From NCBI GenBank assembly GCA_902557155.1, contig CACDYR010000001.1, positions 124,001 through 188,000 on the forward strand: 64,000 nucleotides of DNA. Direction: 5' to 3'. The notes beneath the pieces are model-generated. The model had not been told where the DNA came from, ran no database searches, and saw only the letters and a list, made by a program, of their open reading frames with translations. Below, in pieces: positions 17,642 to 27,809 of the stretch. Origin of the DNA: an uncultured Pelagibacteraceae bacterium (GTDB lineage: Bacteria > Pseudomonadota > Alphaproteobacteria > Pelagibacterales > Pelagibacteraceae). The position numbers and the translations under genes are program-made. The stretch's first letter is position 1. Every line of letters starts with the position of its first letter.

Positions 17642-17849
17642 AAAAAACTCCCTCTTCGTTAGTTTTTATTTTAGTTTATATAAACTAGACTTAAGTTTCC
17701 CTAAGCCAATGTCGCGGTTAATAGCAAATTAAATTAGTTTTATGAAGACTTAATTGTCACTAATAAGCATTGATTTTACTTAATTTTTAAAATTAAATAC
17801 AATTTATAAGTTAAAAACCAAAAAAATTAGGGATTCGAATCAACTTTTT

Positions 17850-19751
17850 ATGTCTTCAAAGTTTAATCAAATTTACGAAAAATCAATAAAAAATCCTCAA
17901 AAATTTTGGCAAGAAGCCTCTGAAGATATCTTTTGGTTTAAAAAACCAACAAAAATTTTAAATAAATCCAACCCGCCTTTCTATAAATGGTTCGAAGATG
18001 GAGTCACAAACACCTGCTATAACGCTTTAGACATCCATATTGATCAAGGAAGAGGACAAAAAACTGCATTAATCTACGATAGTCCTATTAGTGGTAACAA
18101 AAGTAAGTTCACTTATAAGGAATTAAGATCAAAAGTCTCTAGATTTGCGGGGGCATTGAAAGCTCAAGGTGCAAACAAAGGAGACCGAGTGATCATTTAC
18201 ATGCCGATGATCCCTGAAGCAGTAATTGCCATGCTTGCTTGTGCTAGAATCGGTGCAATTCATTCGGTGGTCTTTGGTGGATTTGCCTCAAATGAGCTCG
18301 CAAGTAGAATAGACGACAGCAAAGCAAAAATATTAGTGACTGCTTCGTGTGGTTTTGAGCCCGGAAGAACAGTTGAGTACAAACCTTTGGTCGATGAAGC
18401 TATAAAAATAGCTAATCACAAAATTGAAAAGATGATTTTGTTCCAAAGACCAGGAAATGAGGTCAAGCTAAACGCACTTAACGAGATCAGTTGGGAGGAA
18501 GTTGTCTCTAATGCGAAAGATGCTGACTGTGTTGAGATGAACTCAAATGAGTTTGCATATATTTTATATACATCAGGTACGACTGGAACTCCAAAAGGTA
18601 TAGTGAGAGATATTGGTGGTCACATTGTTGCTCTTAAATGGACTATGAAAAATATCTATAACATTGATAAAGATGATATTTGGTGGTCAGCAAGTGACAT
18701 TGGTTGGATTGTGGGGCATTCTTATATTGTTTATGCTCCATTGTTCAAAGGATGTACTACAGTACTGTTTGAAGGTAAGCCTGTTGGAACACCTGATGCT
18801 GGTGCTTTCTGGAAAATCATTTCAGATTATAAAGTAAAGTCACTTTTTACAGCACCAACAGCTTTTAGAGCTATTAAAAAAGAGGATCCTGAAGGTAAAT
18901 TTTTCTCAAAATATGATTTAAGTAGTTTTGAAAGCTTATTTCTTGCTGGAGAAAGAGCTGATCCAGATACTATAAAGTGGGCTGAAAATTTACTTAAAGT
19001 TCCTGTGATAGATCATTGGTGGCAAACAGAGACTAGTTGGGCTATTAGCTCAAATTGCACTGGAATAGAAATGATGGAAACAAAATATGGTTCAGCCTGC
19101 AAAGCTGTTCCTGGATATGATGTAAAAATAATTAAGCCAGATCAATCTCTAGCAAAACCAAACGAAATGGGAGACATTGTTGTAAAGCTCCCACTACCTC
19201 CAGGAACATTCCCTACTCTATGGAATGCAGATCAAAGGTATAAAGAAAACTATATGTCTAATTACGACGGTTACTATCAAACTTATGATGCAGGTCATAT
19301 CGATGATGATGGATACATTTGGATCATGTCTAGAACGGACGACATTATAAACGTTGCAGGTCATAGATTATCAACTGGTGCCATCGAAGAAGTTTTGTCA
19401 GAACATCAATCTGTTGCTGAATGTGCGGTACTTGGAATAACAGATAAATTAAAAGGTCAATTACCTATTGGATTAGTAGTTTTAAAATCCGGTGTCGATA
19501 AAGATAATGAAACTGTATCCAAAGAGTGTGTTCAGATGGTAAGGGATAAAATTGGTCCTGTTGCTGCATTTAAAGTAGTGATTGTTATCAAAAGATTACC
19601 AAAAACAAGATCAGGAAAAATTTTAAGAGGGACTATAAGAAAAATTGCAGATGGAGTTGATTATAAAGTGCCACCAACAATTGATGATCCTGCAATTTTA
19701 ACAGAAATAAAAGAAGATTTAATTAATCACAAAATCTTAAATAATGGTTAA
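17850..19751 (+). CDS. prpE: propionyl-CoA/acetyl-CoA synthetase (AMP-forming)
   Basis: A 633-residue ANL-superfamily acyl-CoA synthetase. Motifs in order: YTSGTTGTPKGIVRD (AMP binding, ~residue 233), HWWQTETSW (~390), DGYIWIMSRTDDIINVAGHR (~490) and the C-terminal KTRSGKILRG, whose Lys is the acetylation-controlled catalytic residue. The order and N-terminal ACAS domain resemble PrpE more than Acs. It activates propionate or another short acid with ATP and CoA. It is divergent from proteorhodopsin across a 208-base AT-rich gap in which I see no convincing promoter pair, and it overlaps the SMR gene by 8 bases. Confidence 0.9.
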   Translation: MSSKFNQIYEKSIKNPQKFWQEASEDIFWFKKPTKILNKSNPPFYKWFEDGVTNTCYNALDIHIDQGRGQKTALIYDSPISGNKSKFTYKELRSKVSRFAGALKAQGANKGDRVIIYMPMIPEAVIAMLACARIGAIHSVVFGGFASNELASRIDDSKAKILVTASCGFEPGRTVEYKPLVDEAIKIANHKIEKMILFQRPGNEVKLNALNEISWEEVVSNAKDADCVEMNSNEFAYILYTSGTTGTPKGIVRDIGGHIVALKWTMKNIYNIDKDDIWWSASDIGWIVGHSYIVYAPLFKGCTTVLFEGKPVGTPDAGAFWKIISDYKVKSLFTAPTAFRAIKKEDPEGKFFSKYDLSSFESLFLAGERADPDTIKWAENLLKVPVIDHWWQTETSWAISSNCTGIEMMETKYGSACKAVPGYDVKIIKPDQSLAKPNEMGDIVVKLPLPPGTFPTLWNADQRYKENYMSNYDGYYQTYDAGHIDDDGYIWIMSRTDDIINVAGHRLSTGAIEEVLSEHQSVAECAVLGITDKLKGQLPIGLVVLKSGVDKDNETVSKECVQMVRDKIGPVAAFKVVIVIKRLPKTRSGKILRGTIRKIADGVDYKVPPTIDDPAILTEIKEDLINHKILNNG

Positions 19752-20076
19752 AACTTATATTTTTTTAATCGCTGCGATTTTTTGTGAGGTTGCTGGAACA
19801 ATGTTGCTTCCTGTCTCACAAAACTTTACAAAACTTATACCAACAGTTGTTCTATCTGCTTTTTATCTCACAGCTTTTTATCTGTTAACTTTTGTAGTTA
19901 ATAAACTTCCTATAGCAATAGTGTACGCAACATGGAGTGGTCTTGGAATTTTTACAATAGCAATACTTGGTTATATTTTTTTTAAACAAACTTTAGCCTG
20001 GCAAGCAATTTTGGGATTATTTTTAATTGTGATTGGTGTAATTTTAGTAAATAGTTTTACTGGAAAGCTTAGCTAA
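19744..20076 (+). CDS. SMR-family small multidrug/guanidinium exporter
   Basis: A 110-residue, four-helix membrane protein. Glu15 in AAIFCEVAGTMLLP is the proton/substrate-coupling residue of EmrE-type transporters, and YATWSGLGIFTIAILGYIFF in helix 3 includes the conserved Trp and Gly. The substrate is unknown; drug, quaternary amine and guanidinium exporters share this layout. It is coupled to prpE by an 8-base overlap and overlaps the convergent pyrC stop by 8 bases. Confidence 0.9.
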   Translation: MVKTYIFLIAAIFCEVAGTMLLPVSQNFTKLIPTVVLSAFYLTAFYLLTFVVNKLPIAIVYATWSGLGIFTIAILGYIFFKQTLAWQAILGLFLIVIGVILVNSFTGKLS

Positions 20077-21376
20077 ACTGTAATGGTGTTCCATCAGGAT
20101 CACCTAAAATTTTTCCATCCTGCATTTTAATTTTTCCTGCAATAATCGTGTGGGTAGGTGTTCCCTTAAATTTAAATCCATTAAATGGTGACCACTTACA
20201 TTTACTTTCAATATTTTCATTTTTAATCTCAATAGTTTTATTCATATCGACAATTGTAAAATCAGCATCATAACCCTCTTTGATAAATCCTTTGTTTTTA
20301 ATTCCAAAAATCTTAACTGGATTTTCACAAACAAAGTTCATCAATTGGTTAAGAGATAATTTTCCATCATTGATATGATTTAACATTACAGGCATTAAAG
20401 TTTGCACACCTGGCATTCCTGAGGGAGTATTTGGATATACCTTATCTTTATTTTCTTTTAAATGAGGTGCGTGATCTGAGCCAATCGTATCATTGAAATT
20501 ATTTCTTACTCCATACCATAATCTGTCATAATGAGATTTATCTCTTAATGGTGGGTTCATTTGAGCGTAAGTTCCAAGTTTGTCATAACAATCTGGAGCA
20601 TAAAGCGTTAAATGCTGAGGCGTAATTTCAAATGTAATGTTGCCTTTGTGTTGAGATAGAAAATCAATTTCTTCTTTTGTTGTAATATGAAGCACATGAG
20701 CTTTTTTATTGTGCTTTTCTGCAATTCGAACAATCCTTCTTGTAGATGCTATTGCACATTCCGCACTTCTCCATATAGGATGTGTATGAACATCACCTTC
20801 TTTTATTAATTTCTTATTTACATTTAAAATTGCCTCGTCTTCAGAATGAACAGCCACTACTTTTGAGGCATTTTGAAAAACCTTATCTATATCATCCTCT
20901 TCAGCTACTAATAAATTTCCAGTTGAAGATCCAGCAAAAAGCTTAATTCCACAACAACCTTCCAAACCTTCTAGGCTTGCTAAATCATCTGCATTGTCTG
21001 CTGTTGCTCCAAAATAAAAAGCATAATTAGAATACATTCTGTTTTTAGCTAGATCTAGTTTTCTTTGAAATTCTTTCATATTTGAAGTTGGCGGATTAGT
21101 ATTAGGCATTTCGAATACACTAGTTATTCCTCCCGCTATTGCTGCTCTACTCCCTGAATGAAGATCTTCGGTATCCGTTGATCCTGGTTCTCTAAAGTGT
21201 GTTTGTGTATCTATGCAACCAGGTAATACTGTATGCCCTTCTGCATTAATTGTTTCTTTTGCTTCCTCTGAAATTTGTCCAATCTGTTGAATTTTTCCAT
21301 CTTTTATAGCAACATCAGCATCTTTTAATTCACCATCGATGTAACATTTTCCGTTTTTAATTATAAGATCTAACAT
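20069..21376 (-). CDS. pyrC: dihydroorotase (class I, alphaproteobacterial type)
   Basis: A 435-residue amidohydrolase. Motifs: CIDTQTHFREPG (~residue 56), AAIAGGITSVFEMPNTNPPT, AVHSEDEAI, and IGSDHAPH with the catalytic Asp. The first metal His of the usual HxH pair is Gln (TQTH); from memory several bacterial dihydroorotases carry DxQVHFREPG, so this is probably a subtype rather than damage. It closes carbamoyl-aspartate to dihydroorotate in pyrimidine synthesis; carAB, which supplies carbamoyl phosphate, is at the window end. Allantoinase or hydantoinase are less likely alternatives. Confidence 0.83.
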   Translation of the reverse strand: MLDLIIKNGKCYIDGELKDADVAIKDGKIQQIGQISEEAKETINAEGHTVLPGCIDTQTHFREPGSTDTEDLHSGSRAAIAGGITSVFEMPNTNPPTSNMKEFQRKLDLAKNRMYSNYAFYFGATADNADDLASLEGLEGCCGIKLFAGSSTGNLLVAEEDDIDKVFQNASKVVAVHSEDEAILNVNKKLIKEGDVHTHPIWRSAECAIASTRRIVRIAEKHNKKAHVLHITTKEEIDFLSQHKGNITFEITPQHLTLYAPDCYDKLGTYAQMNPPLRDKSHYDRLWYGVRNNFNDTIGSDHAPHLKENKDKVYPNTPSGMPGVQTLMPVMLNHINDGKLSLNQLMNFVCENPVKIFGIKNKGFIKEGYDADFTIVDMNKTIEIKNENIESKCKWSPFNGFKFKGTPTHTIIAGKIKMQDGKILGDPDGTPLQFS

Positions 21377-21419
21377 TTTGAGAAATTGTTATTATATTAC
21401 ATTCTATAATTAATCAATT

Positions 21420-22310
21420 ATGAATATTAAAAACGTTTACATTTTAGATGACAGAGCAATTCTTTATATTAACGGAGAAGATGCAAAAGAGTTTCTTCAA
21501 AATCTTATCAGTAACGATATAAACAAAGTAAGCGATGCAAATAGTTGTTTTAGTTCATTACTTACACCCCAAGGTAAATTCTTATATGAATTTATAATCG
21601 TAAAACATAAATCGGGGTATCTTTTGGATTGTGAAAAACCTCAGGCAGAGGAGTTATTCAAACAATTATCCTTATATAAGCTAAGATCAAAAGTTGAAAT
21701 TCTCAATTTAAGTAATGAATTTGTTGTAGCAGCATTTTCTAATGAAAAGTTTTTAACTTTTGATGAAGCAAAAGATCAACCTGGTTACACAATTAAATAT
21801 AGAGAAGATCCAATTTTTTTGGATCCAAGAAATAAAGAATTGGGAGCTAGGTTAATTATTAATTTAGAAAAGCTTTATTTATCTTTAAAAAAACTAGATC
21901 TTCATGATGCTAATCTTAAAGAATATTATTCATTGAGTCATAAATTGGGAATAGTTCCAAAAGATTTAAATAAATTAAAAGACAAATTGTTTGGTATTGA
22001 ATGTAATTTTGAAGAATTAAATGGAATTGATTTCAAAAAAGGCTGTTATGTTGGCCAAGAAAATACAGCGCGAATTAAATTAAAGAACAAGCTTTCAAAA
22101 AGATTATTTCCAATAAATATAATAAGTGGAAAACTACACGAAGGCGAAAGTATTTATAATAATGAAATTGAAATTGGTAAGGTTTTAATTGATAGCGACT
22201 ACCCTTTTGCTTTAATTAAATACTTAAACGAAAACTTTGATGAAAAAGCAAATTTTAAAACTAAAGAAGCTTCTATAAATATCAATAAACCTGATTGGAT
22301 AAAAAACTAA
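21420..22310 (+). CDS. ygfZ: YgfZ/GcvT-like folate-binding Fe-S protein
   Basis: A 296-residue GcvT-fold protein with the YgfZ signature KGCYVGQENTARIK (~residue 203); its Cys is essential in E. coli YgfZ. The N-terminal half (FLQNLISNDINKV, FSSLLTPQGKFLYEF) is the folate-binding domain. It supports biogenesis or repair of certain Fe-S enzymes using folate. Divergent from pyrC, with a 43-base gap. Confidence 0.93.
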   Translation: MNIKNVYILDDRAILYINGEDAKEFLQNLISNDINKVSDANSCFSSLLTPQGKFLYEFIIVKHKSGYLLDCEKPQAEELFKQLSLYKLRSKVEILNLSNEFVVAAFSNEKFLTFDEAKDQPGYTIKYREDPIFLDPRNKELGARLIINLEKLYLSLKKLDLHDANLKEYYSLSHKLGIVPKDLNKLKDKLFGIECNFEELNGIDFKKGCYVGQENTARIKLKNKLSKRLFPINIISGKLHEGESIYNNEIEIGKVLIDSDYPFALIKYLNENFDEKANFKTKEASININKPDWIKN

Positions 22311-22315
22311 TTTTC

Positions 22316-22477
22316 TTATTTAAATGAATAAATAATCATTAAAATTATAAATACTATAATAGTCCAAATACTAAGGTTTTTAAGAAATTGCTTTAACTGA
22401 GAATTTGATTGTAAAAAACTTGGTAGAACTAAAAGCAAAACCCCAAACATAAATATTGCTGAAAGTAATTTATCCAT
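22316..22477 (-). CDS. small predicted two-helix membrane protein (53 aa)
   Basis: An ORF starting at ATG 22477 with a clear AGGAG site 6 bases upstream. MDKLLSAIFMFGVLLLVLPS forms one membrane helix, a polar loop (QSNSQLKQFLKN) follows, and IWTIIVFIILMIIYSF forms a second. The protein would be a helical hairpin. No family is recognised. It fills the gap between ygfZ (convergent, 5 bases between stops) and tRNA-Leu, which supports it as a real gene. Confidence 0.6.
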   Translation of the reverse strand: MDKLLSAIFMFGVLLLVLPSFLQSNSQLKQFLKNLSIWTIIVFIILMIIYSFK

Positions 22478-22503
22478 CAAAAACTCCTATTTAAAATTCA
22501 CTT

Positions 22504-22589
22504 TGGTGCGGTCGGAGAGACTCGAACTCTCATGGACTAGGTCCACACGGCCCTCAACCGTGCCTGTCTACCAATTTCAGCACGACCGC
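22504..22589 (-). tRNA. tRNA-Leu(GAG)
   Basis: An 86-base type II tRNA with a full cloverleaf: acceptor GCGGTCG/CGACCGC, D-loop AAATTGGTAG with the GG pair, anticodon stem CACGG/CCGTG around loop TTGAGGG (anticodon GAG), a long variable arm and T-loop TTCGAGT. ACCA is encoded at the 3' end. It reads CUC/CUU leucine codons. It lies on the minus strand just ahead of nadA. Confidence 0.95.
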
Positions 22590-22599
22590 GATATGTCCC

Positions 22600-22628
22600 A
22601 TAATAAATGAATGACAATTATGATTCAA
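22600..22628 (-). promoter_or_regulatory. candidate tRNA-Leu promoter
   Basis: On the minus strand TTGAAT (22623-22628), a 17-base spacer and TATTAT (22600-22605) precede the tRNA 5' end by about 10 bases. The spacing is ideal for sigma-70. The boxes match moderately well in a very AT-rich gap, so chance is possible. Confidence 0.4.
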
Positions 22629-22644
22629 ATTGGTAAAAACCCTC

Positions 22645-23634
22645 ATGGAATTTACACAAGAAGTACGTAAAGCAACAGATCCTATTTATCAGAAAATTTC
22701 TAAGGTCATGCCTGAAATTGAATGGTCAGTGCATGCCCCGTATATCCATAAAATTAATAAATTAAAAAAAGAAAAAAATGCAGTAATTCTTGCTCATAAT
22801 TATCAAACACCTGAAATCTATCATGGTGTAGCAGATTTTTCTGCAGACTCTCTTGCATTAGCAATTGAAGCCTCAAAAACTTCAGCTGATATAATTTTAA
22901 TGGCAGGAGTTCATTTCATGGCAGAAACTGCAAAATTAATGAGCCCTAATAAAAAAGTTATTCTTCCTGATATGGATGCTGGTTGTTCTTTATCATCATC
23001 TATTACAGGTAAAGATGTTAGGCTATTAAAAGAAAAATACCCAGGCGTTCCTGTTGTATCTTATGTTAATACGTCTGCAGAAGTTAAGGCGGAAACAGAT
23101 GTATGTTGTACATCTGCGAACGCAGTTAAAATAGTTAAATCACTTGGGGTAAAAAGAGTAATATTTTTACCTGATGATTACTTGGCTAAATATGTTGCTT
23201 CTCAAACCGATGTTGAAATTATTTCTTGGAAAGGAATTTGTATTGTCCATGATCAATTTAATAAAAAAGAAATAGAGGATATAAGAAAAAATAACCCAGG
23301 AATTAAAATTATTGCACACCCAGAATGTCCTCCTGATGTAATTGAAGCAAGTGATTTCGCTGGATCAACATCTGGAATGATAAAATATGTAAAAGATAAT
23401 CAACCAAAAAAAGTAATGATGGTTACTGAGTGCTCAATGAGTGACAATATCCAAATAGAAAATCCAAAAGTAGACTTTGTTAAACCATGTAATATGTGTC
23501 CTCACATGAAAAAAATTACACTTCCAAAGATATTAGATTGTTTAAAAAATGAGACTGGTGAAATTATTATGGACAAAGAAACGATTGATAAAGCCAGAAT
23601 ATCTGTAGAAAGAATGGCAGCCATTGGCAGATAA
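22645..23634 (+). CDS. nadA: quinolinate synthase NadA
   Basis: A 329-residue protein from ATG 22645 (a TTG at 22630 would add five residues; neither has a strong ribosome site). The three 4Fe-4S ligands are visible: Cys114 in MDAGCSLSSS, Cys199 in KGICIVHDQF and Cys285 in CNMCPHMKK. AHNYQTPEIYHGVADFSADS is the first-domain substrate motif. It condenses iminoaspartate with dihydroxyacetone phosphate to quinolinate. nadC follows 4 bases later; no nadB or aspartate dehydrogenase is adjacent. Confidence 0.95.
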   Translation: MEFTQEVRKATDPIYQKISKVMPEIEWSVHAPYIHKINKLKKEKNAVILAHNYQTPEIYHGVADFSADSLALAIEASKTSADIILMAGVHFMAETAKLMSPNKKVILPDMDAGCSLSSSITGKDVRLLKEKYPGVPVVSYVNTSAEVKAETDVCCTSANAVKIVKSLGVKRVIFLPDDYLAKYVASQTDVEIISWKGICIVHDQFNKKEIEDIRKNNPGIKIIAHPECPPDVIEASDFAGSTSGMIKYVKDNQPKKVMMVTECSMSDNIQIENPKVDFVKPCNMCPHMKKITLPKILDCLKNETGEIIMDKETIDKARISVERMAAIGR

Positions 23635-23638
23635 TTAA

Positions 23639-24472
23639 GTGTCAAAAATAAAATTAAGCAAAGAGTTTATTAAAAGCACTGTTAAGCTAGCATTAAATGA
23701 GGATCTTTATCCCTCAGGAGATATTACTTCGAGTCTAATTAATAATAATAGAGTTATTAATGTTAAATTAATTTCAAATCAAAGCGCTATTGTTGGGGGG
23801 TTATTATTTGCCAAACAAGCTTTTGCATTAATTGATGATAAAATAAAATTTATTATTAAAAAAAAAGATGGTTCTAGAGTTAAAAAAGGGAATTTAATAG
23901 CTTTAATTAAAGGCAATCCAAAAAAAATTCTAATCGCTGAAAGAGTAGCTTTAAATTTTTTGTCTCATATTTCTGGAATAGCAACTAAAACAAATGAGTT
24001 TGTTAAATTAGCAGGAAAAAAAACTAAAATTTGTTGCACAAGAAAAACAATTCCTAATTTAAGAGTTATCCAAAAATATGCTGTTAAATTAGGAGGTGGT
24101 ACAAATCATAGATTTAATTTAAGCGATGAATATTTAATTAAAGATAACCATATTGCTAGTTCAGATTTAAAAACTTTAGTCTTAAAGGCAATAAAAAATA
24201 AAAAAGGAAAAAAAATTACGGTTGAGGTTGATACAATTAAACAACTTAAATCAATATTAGGTCTAAAATTTAATACTGTTTTGCTCGACAATATGAGTAT
24301 AAAAAATCTAAAACATGGTGTTAAAATTGCTAAAAAGTTATATCAAACTGAGGCTTCAGGGAATGTTACTTTAAAAACTGTTAAAGCCATTGCGTCTACT
24401 GGAATTAACAGAATTTCTGTTGGCAGTATTACACACAGCGCTCCTGCAATTGACTTTAAGTTAGAAATTTAA
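23639..24472 (+). CDS. nadC: nicotinate-nucleotide pyrophosphorylase NadC
   Basis: A 277-residue quinolinate phosphoribosyltransferase starting at GTG 23639. Motifs: EDLYPSGDITS, AERVALNFLSHISGIAT, CTRKTIPNLRVIQKYAVKLGGGTNHR with the PRPP-binding Arg/Lys, LIKDNHI and LLDNMS. It turns quinolinate and PRPP into NaMN, the step after NadA. It overlaps the convergent MazG-like gene by 4 bases. Confidence 0.95.
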   Translation: MSKIKLSKEFIKSTVKLALNEDLYPSGDITSSLINNNRVINVKLISNQSAIVGGLLFAKQAFALIDDKIKFIIKKKDGSRVKKGNLIALIKGNPKKILIAERVALNFLSHISGIATKTNEFVKLAGKKTKICCTRKTIPNLRVIQKYAVKLGGGTNHRFNLSDEYLIKDNHIASSDLKTLVLKAIKNKKGKKITVEVDTIKQLKSILGLKFNTVLLDNMSIKNLKHGVKIAKKLYQTEASGNVTLKTVKAIASTGINRISVGSITHSAPAIDFKLEI

Positions 24473-24840
24473 TTCAAAAACTTTGATAGATCTGGCTTAA
24501 AATAGTTAGGACCTTTCATTACTTTTCCAGACTCATTGTAAATTGGTTTTCCATTTTCATCTAACTTACTCATATTTGAATTTTGGACCTCATCAAAACA
24601 TTTATCCAAATCAATTCCGAATGCATGCCCTGCTCCATAAGTTACATATAATATGTCTGTTAAAGCATCAGCAACTTCCAATAAGTCCTTATTATTCATA
24701 GCTTCTGTAAGTTCTTCTAGTTCCTCTTTTATTAGATCTATCCTTAATTTATTTATTTTATCAGTACTAAATGACGGTTTAGTTTTAACTTCCTGACCAA
24801 ATGTTTTCATGAAAGTGCCTACTTTTCTAAAATTCGACAT
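24469..24840 (-). CDS. MazG-like all-alpha NTP pyrophosphohydrolase
   Basis: A 123-residue helical protein with the MazG/HisE-type metal motif: EELEELTEAM (EExxE) followed by EVADALTDILYVTYGAGHAFG (ExxD). Such enzymes hydrolyse nucleoside triphosphates or phosphoribosyl-ATP between alpha and beta phosphates. The C-terminal half resembles the phosphoribosyl-ATP-diphosphatase-like group that is not part of histidine operons; the substrate is unknown and may be a damaged nucleotide. Confidence 0.82.
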   Translation of the reverse strand: MSNFRKVGTFMKTFGQEVKTKPSFSTDKINKLRIDLIKEELEELTEAMNNKDLLEVADALTDILYVTYGAGHAFGIDLDKCFDEVQNSNMSKLDENGKPIYNESGKVMKGPNYFKPDLSKFLN

Positions 24841-24907
24841 AATGCTCCTGTATGTTTTTATAAAATTATTGTATGTTAATAATTATTTGTTACTTAAAAA
24901 TTAATCA

Positions 24908-26296
24908 ATGAAATTAAGAAAAGAATTTGACAGTATTGGAAGTATAAATGTCCCAAATGATAAATATTGGGGTGCATCTACTCAAAGGTCTAATAAATTT
25001 TTTAATATTGGAAAAATTTTAGTAAATATTTCAATCATTAAATCAATAGCTGTTATTAAAAGATCAGCTGCAATAGTACATGCAAAAGACAAATTAATTG
25101 ATAACAAAATTTCTAAAGCAATAATCAAAGCATCTGATGAGGTTATTAAAGGTAAATTAGATGAAAATTTTCCTTTAAAAGTCTGGCAAACAGGTTCTGG
25201 TACGCAAACTAATATGAATATAAATGAGGTTATTGCTAACAGAGCAATCGAAATTTTAGGTGGAAAAAAAGGTTCAAAAAAACCTGTTCATCCGAATGAT
25301 CATGTTAATAAATCACAATCTACAAATGACGTTTTTCCAACTGCAATGCACATCTCCGTCGCTAAAGAAACTATTTCTAAAATGCTGCCAAGCTTAAAAA
25401 TTTTAGAAAAGGAGCTAAAAAGAAAATCTAATGAATTTAAAAAAATTATAAAAATTGGAAGAACTCATTTACAAGATGCAACTCCATTATCTCTTGGACA
25501 AGAGTTTTCTGGATATCATTTTCAAATTAAAAAAAGTATTGAAAGAATAGAATACGCTTTGAAAGAAATATTATTTCTAGCTCAAGGAGGTACTGCAGTC
25601 GGTACCGGAATAAATTCAAAGAAAAATTTTGACAAAAAAATTGTTAAAGAGATTGCTAAATTTACTAAAATAAAATTTAAACCAGCTCCAAATAAATTTG
25701 CTGAGCTTGCGGCTCATGATGCAATCGTGAATTTTTCTGGTGCGTTAAATACTTGTGCGGTAGCTTTAATGAAAATATCTAATGATATTCGATTTTTAGG
25801 TTCTGGCCCAAGAGCTGGATACGGAGAATTAATATTACCTGAAAATGAACCAGGCTCATCTATAATGCCAGGAAAAGTTAATCCAACACAATGTGAAGCT
25901 GTAACTATGGTTTGTGTTAAAGTTATCGGAAACCACAATGGGATAACTATGGCAGGATCTCACGGTCATTTTGAACTAAATGTTTTTAAGCCATTAATTG
26001 CTCATAACATTTTACAATCAATTGACTTAATTGCTGACAGTACAAAGAACTTTGCTTTTTATTGTATAAAAGGAATAAAAGCTAATAAAAAGAAAATACA
26101 AGAACATCTTGATAATTCACTTATGCTAGTAACTGCTCTCGCCCCAAAAATTGGTTATGACAATGCTGCTAAAATTGCAAAAACTGCTCTGAAAAATGAC
26201 ACAACATTAAAACAAGAAGCGTTAAAAACAGGTTTAATAAGTGAAAAAGATTATAATAAAATAGTTAATCCAAAAAAAATGATTTATCCAGCATAG
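24908..26296 (+). CDS. fumC: class II fumarate hydratase FumC
   Basis: A 462-residue protein. Signature [16 protein letters not shown] (~residue 318) contains the mobile loop and catalytic Ser. [31 protein letters not shown] and the His-containing [12 protein letters not shown] line the active site. It converts fumarate to malate in the TCA cycle and needs no Fe-S cluster. Its end overlaps the convergent AsmA-like gene by 13 bases. Confidence 0.97.
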   Translation: MKLRKEFDSIGSINVPNDKYWGASTQRSNKFFNIGKILVNISIIKSIAVIKRSAAIVHAKDKLIDNKISKAIIKASDEVIKGKLDENFPLKVWQTGSGTQTNMNINEVIANRAIEILGGKKGSKKPVHPNDHVNKSQSTNDVFPTAMHISVAKETISKMLPSLKILEKELKRKSNEFKKIIKIGRTHLQDATPLSLGQEFSGYHFQIKKSIERIEYALKEILFLAQGGTAVGTGINSKKNFDKKIVKEIAKFTKIKFKPAPNKFAELAAHDAIVNFSGALNTCAVALMKISNDIRFLGSGPRAGYGELILPENEPGSSIMPGKVNPTQCEAVTMVCVKVIGNHNGITMAGSHGHFELNVFKPLIAHNILQSIDLIADSTKNFAFYCIKGIKANKKKIQEHLDNSLMLVTALAPKIGYDNAAKIAKTALKNDTTLKQEALKTGLISEKDYNKIVNPKKMIYPA

Positions 26297-27774
26297 GATT
26301 TAATTGCTTCATTTAATAAATTTTTTAAATAAATTTTGTTCTGCAAATTATTATCTTTTAAAATAATTTTATTTATTATTTTATTTATATTGTCATGATA
26401 AATCTTATTTATATTTATATCTTTCAGTGACATTATTTTTTCATCAAAATTATAGGAAAAACCCATTTCTATTGTATTTAAATTTTTTCGATAATTTTTT
26501 GGAGTAAGGAGATATTTATATATTTCATTAGAATCTATTATTTCAATTCTAACTTTTCCATCTAATATTATTTGACCATCATCAATAAAAATCAGACTAT
26601 CTGTTATATTAAATCTTGCATAATTTTTCCACTCAAGTTTAGAATTATCAATATCTATCAAAGCCTCCTGTATTTTTGAGTTAAAAACAATATTAACAAA
26701 ATTAAAATTATTATGAATGCTGTCCGCTTTTATATTTAATTTAAAATCTATATTTTTATTATTAAATATTTCTGTTTTTAAAAGTTGAGGAATTATTTCA
26801 TTTGGATTAATTAAATATGTCAAATCTATTTTTTGAGTTTTTCCATTTAGACTTGAATAAAAAGGATTAAAATTAAACATACCAATATAAGAAAAATTAG
26901 AATTTTCTAATTTATCAACAAAATTAAAATTAAAAAAATTCTTATCAGTTTTATATGAAAAAAAACTTTTAGAATTGTTAATAGTTAAATTTGCACTCCC
27001 AATACCAATTTTATCTTGAAAATTAAATTCATTTTCAATTTTCAGTTTTAATGCATTGAAGTTTATTTTAGAAAAAAATTTTTTTTTTAATTTATCTTGA
27101 TAAAATTTAATATTGTAAGGCATATTAAATATTTCATTTTCAGAGTAAGTAATATTTTTAAATTCTTTATAGTCATAAAAATATTTCATATTCAAAATTT
27201 TATTAATAAATAAAACTTCATCTTCAATATTTCTAAAAAAAACATTACTATTTATTATTTCAAGTTTATAATCATTAAAATTATTATTTTGAAGATTTAT
27301 AAAAAAATTATAATTTTTATTATTTAGATTAAAATTTGCCTCATGAATTTTAATTTTCTGAATTTCAATATTTTTTAATGAAAATAGATTATCTAAGGAT
27401 ATATAGATTTTTAATTTTTTTATTTTTGATATTTCATAATTGTCATCAAAAATAGAAGTTTTATAACTTGTAAAATGAGGTCTTGGAAAAATATTATATT
27501 TAATATTTTGTGAAAATTTAAATTCTAGATTTAACTTTTCTATTAACTCAGAATTTAATTTATTTACTATGTCGGTTTGTTTAAAAAATGTAGGAATCAA
27601 CAAATAAGATACAAATAAAATAAAAAGTGCGACAATTGTTAAAATTATTTTATTATTTGTTACTAATGTTCTTAAATTTTTAAAATTTAACTTGTTTAAA
27701 TTTTTCTCTAAAAGATTATTAATTGTTTTGTTAATATTTTTTAAAAATTTTAATAAAGAATTAGTTTTGATCAT
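26284..27774 (-). CDS. AsmA-family-like envelope protein
   Basis: A 496-residue protein. The ATG at 27774 is preferred: the upstream extension would overlap the helicase start on the other strand. One N-terminal membrane helix ([20 protein letters not shown], ~residues 45-64) is followed by [24 protein letters not shown] and YNIFPRPHF, the AsmA N-terminal pattern, and then a long Asn/Phe-rich beta-repeat region. AsmA-like proteins sit between inner and outer membranes and are implicated in lipid transport. Sequence is highly divergent. Confidence 0.72.
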   Translation of the reverse strand: MIKTNSLLKFLKNINKTINNLLEKNLNKLNFKNLRTLVTNNKIILTIVALFILFVSYLLIPTFFKQTDIVNKLNSELIEKLNLEFKFSQNIKYNIFPRPHFTSYKTSIFDDNYEISKIKKLKIYISLDNLFSLKNIEIQKIKIHEANFNLNNKNYNFFINLQNNNFNDYKLEIINSNVFFRNIEDEVLFINKILNMKYFYDYKEFKNITYSENEIFNMPYNIKFYQDKLKKKFFSKINFNALKLKIENEFNFQDKIGIGSANLTINNSKSFFSYKTDKNFFNFNFVDKLENSNFSYIGMFNFNPFYSSLNGKTQKIDLTYLINPNEIIPQLLKTEIFNNKNIDFKLNIKADSIHNNFNFVNIVFNSKIQEALIDIDNSKLEWKNYARFNITDSLIFIDDGQIILDGKVRIEIIDSNEIYKYLLTPKNYRKNLNTIEMGFSYNFDEKIMSLKDININKIYHDNINKIINKIILKDNNLQNKIYLKNLLNEAIKSYAG

Positions 27775-27809
27775 AAAGATTGAAAAATAGTTATAATGTA
27801 TTTTTTTGA

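Noticed and set aside
17642-17849. Promoter pair in the proteorhodopsin/prpE divergent gap
   Set aside because: Palindromic AT-rich words (GTTTATATAAAC, CTTAAG) are present, but no -35/-10 pair with acceptable spacing could be fixed by eye.
20069-21376. Gln in place of the first metal His of dihydroorotase as a sign of inactivation
   Set aside because: The rest of the active site (SDHAPH, HSEDE, FREPG) is intact and DxQVHFREPG variants are, as I recall, common in bacteria.
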